From Gemmatimonadota bacterium (lineage in GTDB: Bacteria > Gemmatimonadota > Gemmatimonadetes > Longimicrobiales > Gaopeijiaceae), in assembly GCA_028874985.1 (NCBI GenBank), contig JAPPGI010000228.1:1-63571 (forward strand): a stretch of 63,571 nt of DNA. The letters are read 5' to 3'. The notes under the pieces were generated by a model, which searched no databases, was not told the DNA's origin, and worked only from the letters and a program-made list of their open reading frames with translations. Below, one piece after another: positions 18,275 to 25,913 of this stretch. The position numbers and the translations under genes are program-made. Positions within the stretch are counted from its first letter, which is position 1; each line of letters starts with the position of its first letter.

Positions 18275-19990
18275 CTAGCCCGACACGATTCTCAGGCTCC
18301 TGAGCCTTCCCAGAGCTGCCGCCACGTCCTGGACTCGCGGGGTCGCCAGATCGCCGGTGCGTCCGGTATCGAGGACATCCGGTCCGTCGCGGTCCAGGGA
18401 GTCGGCGAGCGCCGCGAGTACGTCCTCCAGGGCCATTCCCTCTCCCATGAAGGCACGCGCGTGGTGGATCGCCAGCGCGATCCCGCGAGCCTGGGAGCGC
18501 GACACGATCTGCCGCACACCCGCAAGCTCGATCCGCTCCCGGCCGAAGTCCACGGTGGTGCGGCTTCTGACCTTGATCGAGCGCTCGCGGCGGCCCCGGC
18601 GCGCCGAGATCGAGCGGGGATCGGGGAACCGGTGCCGGGAGGGCCAGCGGATCGGCGCGGCCTGGACCGAACGGCCTGTGGGGTGGGCTGCCGCGACCTC
18701 ACGCGCGGCCGGGGTCAGGTCGGCCGGGCGATAGCCGGTCATGCCGATCACGCGGTCGGCCACGTCGAGGTAGTCGCCCGAACCGCCGATCACCAGGACG
18801 GTGCTGGCGCCCGCGTCGTCGTGCAGGCTGCGCACGCGGTCGATGAAGGGCGTGATCGGCTCGTCGTCGCCCCGGACGAGCGCCTGCATGCGGCGGTCAC
18901 GGATCATGAAGTTGGTGGCGGCGGTGTCCTCGTCGATCAGCAGCAGGCGGGACCCAGCCTCCAGCGCCTCGATGATGGCCGCGGCCTGGCTGGTCGAGCC
19001 CGAGGCGTTGGGGGTGGAGAAGGCGCCGGTGTCCTGCCCGCCGGGGAGCGGGCCGATGAAGGGCGAGATGTCGACGCCGGCCACGGAACGGCCGTCTTCG
19101 GCCTGCACCTTCATGGCCGTCGGGTCGGTGACCACCCGTTCGCGGCCGTCGCCGGGACGGTGGTTGTAGACGCCGCGTGCGATCGCGTCCAGCACCGTCG
19201 ACTTGCCGTGGTAGCCGCCTCCCACCAGGAGGGTGACACCGCGGGGTATCCCCATGCCGGCGACCGGCGGGCTGTTGGGGCGGTCGAGGGTGACCCGCAG
19301 GCCGGCCGGCGACCCGAAGAGCGTGGCCCGGCCGCCGTCGAGGGGGCGGTCGTCGATGCCGCTCCGCCGCGGCAGCAGCGATCCGTCGGCGATGAAGGCG
19401 ACCAGGCCGTGCCGGTCAAGCCGGGCGCGCAGGGCGTCCGCGTCCTCGTTGACCTCGACGTGCAGGGTCACGTCGGCGGGCGGGTGGGCGTGGGCGGGCA
19501 GGGTGGAATCGACCAGCGCGGGAAGGGTCTCCGTGAGCAGCCGCTCCGCCTGACGGCCCAGGACGCGCCGGCCGGCCGCGGGCAGGCCGACCGTGAACCG
19601 GGCCTCGACCGACCCGTCCGCGCCGACGAGCACGGCGGTGTTCGGAAGAACGACCTGCCCGGGATCGGCCATCGCGACTTCGCCGCTCCTGCCGCTCCCG
19701 CCGCCACGCGGGATGCGGCGGGCGCCCGCCGCGAAGGTGCGGGCGAGGAGGCACGAGAGGCCGACCCGGCGGGAGGGTGTGGCAATGGTGGCCGCATCGT
19801 AGCCCGTCCGGGCCGGGTCCAGGCGGACCGCGACCCGAGTGGGAGCCGCGAAGGGGTCTCCCTGGACACGGCGCACTTCGAGGGAACAGGATGTCAGGCG
19901 CCAGCCGCCCCCTATTTCCCGGTAGGCGGGGTAGCCCCGCCGGTCGATGCGGCGGAGGATACGCCTGAGGTCGTCTTCCGTTCGCGTCAT
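18275..19990 (-). CDS. ABC-class ATPase (PF09818/COG3044 type)
   Basis: 571-residue predicted ATPase of the ABC class, the bacterial family related to trypanosome MRB1590. Visible features are an N-terminal region opening RIDRRGYPAYREIGGGW, a Walker A in VTLLVGGGYHGKST, an ABC-like sequence GSTSQAAAIIEALEAG, a Walker B in LLLIDEDTAATNFM, and a later VLVIGGSGDYLDVADRVIGM segment. The ATG at 19990 matches the family N-terminus; earlier in-frame codons are GC-rich and unlike protein. RNA binding is known for MRB1590; the substrate of the bacterial members is not established. There are no transport domains nearby, so it is not a transporter component. It is followed upstream by two porin-like genes on the same strand. 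Confidence 0.85.
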   Translation of the reverse strand: MTRTEDDLRRILRRIDRRGYPAYREIGGGWRLTSCSLEVRRVQGDPFAAPTRVAVRLDPARTGYDAATIATPSRRVGLSCLLARTFAAGARRIPRGGGSGRSGEVAMADPGQVVLPNTAVLVGADGSVEARFTVGLPAAGRRVLGRQAERLLTETLPALVDSTLPAHAHPPADVTLHVEVNEDADALRARLDRHGLVAFIADGSLLPRRSGIDDRPLDGGRATLFGSPAGLRVTLDRPNSPPVAGMGIPRGVTLLVGGGYHGKSTVLDAIARGVYNHRPGDGRERVVTDPTAMKVQAEDGRSVAGVDISPFIGPLPGGQDTGAFSTPNASGSTSQAAAIIEALEAGSRLLLIDEDTAATNFMIRDRRMQALVRGDDEPITPFIDRVRSLHDDAGASTVLVIGGSGDYLDVADRVIGMTGYRPADLTPAAREVAAAHPTGRSVQAAPIRWPSRHRFPDPRSISARRGRRERSIKVRSRTTVDFGRERIELAGVRQIVSRSQARGIALAIHHARAFMGEGMALEDVLAALADSLDRDGPDVLDTGRTGDLATPRVQDVAAALGRLRSLRIVSG

Positions 19991-20083
19991 GGGTCGCCGG
20001 GACGGTCGCGTCCCCGGGCTGCCGGGGGACAGGGCTGAACGGTGGGGTATGGGGCGGGGTCGGCGGCCTGGTTCCTCAAGCAA

Positions 20084-20746
20084 TCAGCCGATGGGGAAGC
20101 CCAATGCCGCGCGTAGCGTCAGCGCCCGGTTCTTCATGGTGCCGGCCTCGAATTCGTCGCCGTGGTCCATGTAGCCGAGACCGATGGTGTAGAGGAAGCT
20201 CGTGGTGAACCGCACTCTGTCGGCGAACGCGAATTCCAGGCCGCTTCCCCCCACGATCGAGTAGTCCAGGCTGCGGAACCTCCCCTCCTCGCACGGCGTG
20301 CTGCTCCCGGGGTTGTCGTCGGTGGCGGCGCGTACGCCATTGCACGACATGAGCCAGCCCAGGGCGGGTCCCAGGAGGAAGTGGAGGAAGACCCCGTCCA
20401 CGATGGACTGGAACCTCATGTCGGCGAGCAGCGCCAGGTCCAGGTAGTCGAGCTGATGGTCGAGTCCGGGTCTCCCCAACTCGGCTCCCTTCTGGGAATA
20501 GGTTGCGGCCAACTGGACGTGGAGGGTGTGTCTCGTCTCCGGTGGCGACAACATGAACGAGCCGGCGAGCCCGAGGTTCAGCCCGGTGGTCCGATGAAAC
20601 CCCACCTGTACGATGTCGTCCGTTGCCCTCTGTGCGATCACCGTCAGGTTCATCCCTCCCAGGAGGGAGATGGTGTGCTGGGCGGAAACGGTTGTGGGCG
20701 GGAGGAAAAGCGCGGTTGCGAGGCAGAGAATGGGGAGGCGCTTCAT
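20084..20746 (-). CDS. Outer-membrane beta-barrel protein (porin family)
   Basis: 220 residues with a clear signal peptide (MKRLPILCLATALFL...VSAQ) and alternating aromatic strands typical of small eight-stranded barrels of the OMP_b-brl_2 type (LGGMNLTVIAQ, HVQLAATYSQKGAEL, LDYLDLALLADMRF, ALTLRAALGFPIG at the C-terminus). Two cysteines in the CNGVRAATDDNPGSSTPCEE loop may form a disulfide. GGAG with a five-base gap precedes the start. It is a paralog of the next gene upstream (20888-21547). A structural or adhesion role is likely; no channel substrate is implied. Confidence 0.82.
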   Translation of the reverse strand: MKRLPILCLATALFLPPTTVSAQHTISLLGGMNLTVIAQRATDDIVQVGFHRTTGLNLGLAGSFMLSPPETRHTLHVQLAATYSQKGAELGRPGLDHQLDYLDLALLADMRFQSIVDGVFLHFLLGPALGWLMSCNGVRAATDDNPGSSTPCEEGRFRSLDYSIVGGSGLEFAFADRVRFTTSFLYTIGLGYMDHGDEFEAGTMKNRALTLRAALGFPIG

Positions 20747-20887
20747 GGTGGCTCCATCTCGGAGGTGATTCGCTGGGTGACCGTTGCCTGACGCCGTGCA
20801 AGGTATGCGGACCGGGACGGGATTGGAAACCGATAGCGAATTGCCCGGGACTCGCTCGCGGTGAGCGGGGAGGGCTGACGGGGTCGT

Positions 20888-21547
20888 CTACCGCCCCATG
20901 GGGAACACCAGCCCGGCCTGGACCGACGTCGCCCGGTTGTGAGTCGTCCGGTCGAGTTCTCCGGCGTAGATGGATCGCACCCCGTGGGTGTAGAGAAGGT
21001 CCAGCGACAGATGCATCGCTTCGGCCAGGGCCAGTTGGACGCCCGCGCCGCCGGCCACGCCGAAATCCACGGGCTTGCTCGGGGTGTTCAACCGCTCGTC
21101 GTCGCACGTGGCCGTTTCGGTGGTCCCCGGCAGGACGAGCGTGACGGTGGCCTCGCAGCTGGTCTCCCACGCGATCACCGGGCCCGCGAGCAGGAACAGG
21201 GAACTTCCCGAGCCGCCCAGCGGAAGACTTGCGCGTCCCAGGACCGACAGCTGCACGTAGTCGAGCGCGTAGCCCACGTCACCCAGTTGGATGAACGTGA
21301 GCGTCGCGCCCCTCTGCGCGAACGACCCCTCCAGCTGCAGACCGAGGCGTCCCGACACCGGCAGGGTCAGAGCCGTGCCCACGACCAACCCTTGGCGCAA
21401 CTCCCTGTCGTTGATCTCGATTCCGGCGAAGACCAGGTCCGACAGGCTGGCGCCGGCCTTGACGCCGACGCTGATCTGCCCGGCTGACGGGTTGGCTGCG
21501 AGCCCCGCGAACAGGGCTGCCAGGCAGAGCGTCCGGGTACGGGTCAA
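20888..21547 (-). CDS. Outer-membrane beta-barrel protein (paralog)
   Basis: 219 residues. The start is a TTG at 21547 preceded by GGAGG with a four-base gap; it gives a signal peptide (LTRTRTLCLAALFAGLAANPSAGQ). The barrel strands match those of the neighbouring paralog one by one (VGVKAGASLSDLVFAG, LQLEGSFAQRGATLTF, ALDYVQLSVLGRASL, TSVQAGLVFPMG), including two cysteines in the same loop. The pair probably arose by tandem duplication. Function is unknown beyond outer-membrane location. Confidence 0.8.
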   Translation of the reverse strand: MTRTRTLCLAALFAGLAANPSAGQISVGVKAGASLSDLVFAGIEINDRELRQGLVVGTALTLPVSGRLGLQLEGSFAQRGATLTFIQLGDVGYALDYVQLSVLGRASLPLGGSGSSLFLLAGPVIAWETSCEATVTLVLPGTTETATCDDERLNTPSKPVDFGVAGGAGVQLALAEAMHLSLDLLYTHGVRSIYAGELDRTTHNRATSVQAGLVFPMGR

Positions 21548-21641
21548 GGGGCCTCCGGCGGCAGGGAAATGGGCACCACTCCATACAGCTTCAGCACCTC
21601 GGGGGTTCCCTCGATGGGAAGGGCCTCGCGCGGTCCGGCGG

Positions 21642-22544
21642 TCATACGGCTCCGGCCACCATCGCGGCCAACAGCAGCGGGTGATACAGCAGCGACCCCA
21701 GGAACACCCGGCTGCACCGCTGTTTCGTGGGTTTGAGCAGGAAGCCGAACGTGGCCGCCACCATGCCCACGCCCAGGCAGAGGGCGCCCGCAAGGTAGAG
21801 GCTGCCGGTCATTCCGAGCACGCCGGGCAGCAGGCTGAGGGGCAGCAGCGCCAGGGCGTATCCGACCATGAGACCCGAGATCATGCGGTCGGAGCCGGGG
21901 GGAATGAGCTGAAAGCCGGCACGCGCGTAGTCGTGCCGCAGGTTCCAGCCCAGTGCCAGGACGTGGATGAGCTGCCACAGGAAGAGGATCCCGAAGAGCG
22001 CCAGGCCACGGGCGTCGACGGTGCCGGCGTGTGCCGACCAGCCGATTAGGGCCGGAAGCGCGCCGGGTACCGCTCCGACGGGGGTCGCCAGGGGCGAGCG
22101 GAGCTTGAGGGGCGTGTAGACCGCGTCGTAGAGGAAGGCGGCGGCCCCCGTGATCAGCGCGGGAAGCCATCCCGTCCAGTACCAGAGATGACCGATTCCG
22201 GCTGCGAGGAGGACCCAGCCGAAGAGCCGCGCGTGGCCCGCCGGAATCCGCCCAGAGGGGACCGGGCGCCCGCGGGTGCGGAGCATGACGCCGTCGGGCT
22301 GGCGTTCGAGGTACTGGTTGAGCGCCAGGGAGCCGGCGGTGGCGAGGGTGATGCCCGCGACCAGGTGGAACAGGTCGCGCAGGAGAGCGTCCGGCAGCGA
22401 TGCCAGGAGGTATCCCGCGGTCGCCGTAACGGCGACGAAGACGGTGATCCCGGGCTTGGTCAGCTCGAGATAGGCGCCGGCCCGGCCGGTCCGGCCGGCC
22501 CGGATTCTGTCCTCGACGGTCACCCGAACCGCCGCCTGCCGCAT
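21642..22544 (-). CDS. ctaB: Protoheme IX farnesyltransferase (heme O synthase)
   Basis: Polytopic UbiA-family prenyltransferase of 300 residues that adds farnesyl to heme B to make heme O for cytochrome oxidases. The signature LNQYLERQPDGVMLRTRGRP corresponds to the family's N-x3-D/E-x3-D-x2-M-x-R-T-x2-R-P motif. The second region YDAVYTPLKLRSPLATPVGAVPG supplies the other metal-diphosphate site. About nine hydrophobic helices are visible. The ATG at 22544 gives the standard length. It starts 16 bp after the short-chain dehydrogenase stop, so the two may share a transcript. No oxidase subunit genes are in the window. Confidence 0.94.
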   Translation of the reverse strand: MRQAAVRVTVEDRIRAGRTGRAGAYLELTKPGITVFVAVTATAGYLLASLPDALLRDLFHLVAGITLATAGSLALNQYLERQPDGVMLRTRGRPVPSGRIPAGHARLFGWVLLAAGIGHLWYWTGWLPALITGAAAFLYDAVYTPLKLRSPLATPVGAVPGALPALIGWSAHAGTVDARGLALFGILFLWQLIHVLALGWNLRHDYARAGFQLIPPGSDRMISGLMVGYALALLPLSLLPGVLGMTGSLYLAGALCLGVGMVAATFGFLLKPTKQRCSRVFLGSLLYHPLLLAAMVAGAV

Positions 22545-22560
22545 CTCGGCCGACCGTTCT

Positions 22561-23358
22561 TCACAGCAGCCCCTGCACCATCCCGCCATCGATCTGGAGG
22601 GTGTGCCCGGTGATGTAGGAGGCCGCCTCTGAGGCAAGGAACACCACGGCGTTGGCGAACTCGTCGGGGGTCCCCATGCGCCCGGCGGGGATGTCGTCCG
22701 TGATCCGCTCCAGCACGTCGCCGCGCGTGACCCCGCGCTGCCCGGCCCGGGCCTCCATCAGCGAGTCCACCCGTGCGGTGTGGATGAAGCCGGGCGCCAC
22801 CACGTTGCAGAGGATGCCCTCGGCGGCGAGGTCGCGGGAGATGGTCTTGATGAACCCGACCACGCCGGGCCGCGCCGTGTTGGAGAGGAGGAGGCCGTTG
22901 ACGGGCTGCTTCACCGCCACGGAGGTGACGGCCACGATGCGCCCCCACCCGGTCCGGCGCATCTCCGGCAGGGCGGCCAGGGTGAGCTGTACGGTGGACA
23001 TGAGGTTCAGGTCGAGGGCGCGCCGGTACGCCGCCGGGGTGAAGTCGTCCACGCCGCCGGGAGGGGGACCTCCGGCGTTCGCCACGAGGATGTCCAGGCG
23101 GCCCAGTTCGCTTGCCGCGCGCCCGGCCAGATCGTTGCAGAAGCCCTCGTCGGCCACGTCCCCGGCCACGGCCACGACTCTGCGCCCGGTCGCGTGCGCG
23201 ATGTCGCGTGCGGTGGCGTCGAGGACGTCGGGGGACCTGGCGTTGATCACGATGTCCGTTCCCTCGCGCGCCAGCCGCTCGGCCACCGCCCTGCCGAGCC
23301 CCCGGGATGCGCCGGTCACGAGGGCGGCCCTATCTTTAATGCCAAGCTCCACCGACAT
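22561..23358 (-). CDS. Short-chain dehydrogenase/reductase, 3-oxoacyl-ACP-reductase-like
   Basis: 265-residue Rossmann-fold oxidoreductase. TGASRGLGRAVAERLA is the NAD(P) glycine motif and VANAGGPPPG is the NAG-type motif. The usual catalytic YxxxK is replaced here: the corresponding segment reads LLLSNTARPGVVGFIKT, so the canonical Tyr is missing while the downstream Lys remains. A known SDR subgroup has a similar SNTxRxGV pattern. The C-terminus YITGHTLQIDGGM is normal. The ATG at 23358 directly abuts GGAGGA, so the GTG at 23352 (six-base gap) may be the true start. The substrate is unknown. Confidence 0.88.
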   Translation of the reverse strand: MSVELGIKDRAALVTGASRGLGRAVAERLAREGTDIVINARSPDVLDATARDIAHATGRRVVAVAGDVADEGFCNDLAGRAASELGRLDILVANAGGPPPGGVDDFTPAAYRRALDLNLMSTVQLTLAALPEMRRTGWGRIVAVTSVAVKQPVNGLLLSNTARPGVVGFIKTISRDLAAEGILCNVVAPGFIHTARVDSLMEARAGQRGVTRGDVLERITDDIPAGRMGTPDEFANAVVFLASEAASYITGHTLQIDGGMVQGLL

Positions 23359-23595
23359 TCCTCCGTTGGGGTGCGGTCGAGGCTCCTCGCGAAAGCGATG
23401 CTCCAATGGGCACCGGGCTTCCCGGGGCCGGAAACCTCGCGGGCCGAAAGGTGCTCCCGGCCCGCCGCCTCGGCAAGTCGCCGCAGTGGCCGGTCGGGGT
23501 TTGGCCGGTGCCCGGGGGAAACACCCGGAGCGGCGCGAGGGTAGAAGGACGTACGCGGAACGGGTGGTGAACCGCGGTCCGAGCAGCGGAGAACG

Positions 23596-24249
23596 ATGAG
23601 CAGTTCCAACGTCAGAGACAGGCGCCGAGAGGAAAGGAAGATCTGGAAGAGCGCCCTGCTGGGGTCGCTGCTCTTCCATGTGCTCCTGTTCGTTGGCAGC
23701 GGTCGGCGTTCGATTCCCCCGCTGCCCGAGTCGTCGTCGGGTCCGAACGAGGGCGACCTCCGCGCCGCGCGAGGAGGCGTGCAGACGATGAGGATCAGCA
23801 TCCCCCCGCCTCGTCCGATCACCCCGCCCGCCCTTCCGCTGCCTACGGAGATCGAGGTCGAGGAGTTCGACCTGGACACCGAGGTGGACTTCGACCTGGC
23901 GGCGCTGCTCGGGGATCCGGGCCCGCCGGGGCCACCGGGACTGGAGGGGGAAGGGGAGGGAGATGGGGGGACGGGCGAGAACGGACAGATGAATACCGAT
24001 CCGAAGCCTCGTGGGCTGATCCCTCCACCCATGGACAAGCGGCTCCGCAACGTCACGGTGACGGTCTGGGTCTTCATCAACGAGTCCGGGCGGGTTGTGG
24101 CCGACTCCACGCGATTGGATCCTCCGACGAAGAACAGGAAGCTGAACCGAAAGCTGATCGAAGAGGCCGCCGAGTGGCGCTTTATCCCGGGGACCCGGAA
24201 CGGCCAGCCGGTGGCTGCATGGACCAGGTACACGATCGGGATGAGCTAG
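23596..24249 (+). CDS. TonB-like energy transducer
   Basis: 217 residues. After a charged N-terminus, one transmembrane helix (SALLGSLLFHVLLFVG, about residues 19-34) anchors it in the inner membrane. A proline-rich periplasmic linker follows (ISIPPPRPITPPALPLP), then an acidic and Gly/Pro stretch, and a C-terminal TonB domain (NVTVTVWVFINESGRVVADS ... AAEWRFIPGTRNGQPV). It would couple ion-motive force to receptors such as those at 13.9 and 49.5 kb. No ExbB or ExbD gene is adjacent. It lies divergent from the SDR gene with a 237-bp gap. Confidence 0.85.
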   Translation: MSSSNVRDRRREERKIWKSALLGSLLFHVLLFVGSGRRSIPPLPESSSGPNEGDLRAARGGVQTMRISIPPPRPITPPALPLPTEIEVEEFDLDTEVDFDLAALLGDPGPPGPPGLEGEGEGDGGTGENGQMNTDPKPRGLIPPPMDKRLRNVTVTVWVFINESGRVVADSTRLDPPTKNRKLNRKLIEEAAEWRFIPGTRNGQPVAAWTRYTIGMS

Positions 24250-24310
24250 CGTTACGCGAATCCAGGCTCGATAGTGACAACCGGCACCCCCCCCACCCGC
24301 TAACACGACC

Positions 24311-25879
24311 ATGCAGCGCGCAGCCAAGCGAATCCTCTGGGTGGACGACGAGATCGACCTCCTGCGTCCCCACCTCCTCTTCCTGCAGCAGCGGGGCTAC
24401 CACGTCGACGGCATCACCAACGGCGACGACGCGCTCGCGCTGCTCAGCGACCACGCCTACGACCTGATCCTCCTCGACGAGCAGATGCCGGGGCGGCGAG
24501 GGCTGGAGGTCCTCCGCATCATCCGCCACGACGACCCCTACGCCCGCGTGGTCATGGTGACCAAGTCTGAGGAGGACCGCACCATGACCGAGGCGATCGG
24601 GCGCCAGGTGGAGGCGTACCTGGTGAAGCCGACGAGCCCGCGCCAGGTGCTTTCGGTGGTGACCCGGATCCTGGAGGGGTCCTTGATCCAGCAACAGAGG
24701 GCCGCACAGGACTTCGCCGCGCGCTGGCCGGTGCTTTCGCGCATGCGCGAGGAGGCGTCCACGGCCTCCGCCTTCGCCGACCTCCACCAGGAACTCGTCG
24801 ACTGGCACTTCCGCCTCGAGCGGGCCGGAGAGACGGGGCTGCTGGCGACGGTCGAATCCCTGCAGCAGGATCTGCGCCGCGATTTCGGCCCCTGGGTCAT
24901 GCGGGAGTACCCCCGCTGGGTCCGCGCGGGTCCGGGCGCCCCCGCCCTGTCGGTGGACATCGTCAAGCGGTACCTGCTGCCCCTGCTGGGTGCCGATCCG
25001 GTGTTCTTCGTGGTCCTCGACTGCATGAGGCTCGATCAGTGGCGTGCGATCGCCCCGCTGCTGGGCAGGTTCTTCGACATCGAGGAGAGCTGCCACTACT
25101 CGATCCTTCCCACGGCGACACCGTATGCGCGCAACGCCCTCTTCTCGGGACTCTTCCCCGACCAGATCGCCACGAAGCGGGCAGGGTGGTGGGACACCTC
25201 CGGCGACGAGGGGTCGCTCAACACCTTCGAGGACGAACTGTTGCGCGAACAGCTGCGGCGGCTCACGGGACGGGACGTGCCGGTCCACTACGAAAAGGTG
25301 TTCACCGACCGGGATGAAGCACAGGTCCGCGGGCGCCTGCTCTCGGCGCTGAAGACCCGGGGGTCCGTCGTCGCCATGGTCTTCAACTTCGTGGACCTGA
25401 TGACCCACGGGCGCTCCGAGTCCCCCATACTGATGGAGGTGGCCAAGGACGAGTCGGCTCTCAGGCAGCTCACCCGGTCGTGGTTCGAGCGCTCGACCGC
25501 GCTGTCCGTGCTCAAGGAGGCGGCCGCGCGGGGGCACCGGGTGGTCTTCACCACGGACCACGGTTCCATTCACTGCCGGCGGCCCGCCACCATCTACGCC
25601 CGCCGCGACGCCACCGCAAGCCTGCGCTACAAGTTCGGGAGCAACATGCGGGCCCGGGACCAGCGCGCCGCCTTCGCGCCGAAGAGCTTCTCGTCCATGC
25701 GCCTGCCCAGGGGTTCCCCGGGCGTAAACTGCCTGGTGGCGCTCGACGACTACTTTTTCGTCTACCCCACCAAGCTGCGCGAGTACCAGCGGCGCTACCG
25801 CAATTCGTTCCTGCACGGCGGTATTTCGCCGGAAGAGATGATCGTTCCCGTCGCGGTGCTCACTCCGCGGCCGCTGTGA
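24311..25879 (+). CDS. porX: PorX-like response regulator with PglZ domain
   Basis: 522-residue two-part regulator. Residues 1-125 form a receiver domain with acidic pocket DDE at 12-14, phosphoacceptor Asp56 in LLDEQMPG, the Thr switch in VVMVTKS and the conserved Lys in YLVKP. The rest, from about residue 200, is a PglZ domain of the alkaline-phosphatase superfamily: FFVVLDCMRLDQW, ILPTATPYARNALFSG, FTTDHGSIHC and a late HGGISPEEMIVP supply likely metal ligands. This architecture and length match PorX, which in Porphyromonas controls the type 9 secretion system. No por secretion genes are in view. The gene begins the envelope block and is followed by an MsbA-like exporter. Confidence 0.9.
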   Translation: MQRAAKRILWVDDEIDLLRPHLLFLQQRGYHVDGITNGDDALALLSDHAYDLILLDEQMPGRRGLEVLRIIRHDDPYARVVMVTKSEEDRTMTEAIGRQVEAYLVKPTSPRQVLSVVTRILEGSLIQQQRAAQDFAARWPVLSRMREEASTASAFADLHQELVDWHFRLERAGETGLLATVESLQQDLRRDFGPWVMREYPRWVRAGPGAPALSVDIVKRYLLPLLGADPVFFVVLDCMRLDQWRAIAPLLGRFFDIEESCHYSILPTATPYARNALFSGLFPDQIATKRAGWWDTSGDEGSLNTFEDELLREQLRRLTGRDVPVHYEKVFTDRDEAQVRGRLLSALKTRGSVVAMVFNFVDLMTHGRSESPILMEVAKDESALRQLTRSWFERSTALSVLKEAAARGHRVVFTTDHGSIHCRRPATIYARRDATASLRYKFGSNMRARDQRAAFAPKSFSSMRLPRGSPGVNCLVALDDYFFVYPTKLREYQRRYRNSFLHGGISPEEMIVPVAVLTPRPL

Positions 25880-25913
25880 CCTCGGCCGGTCCCCTGGCCG
25901 CCGGGGGCTGACC

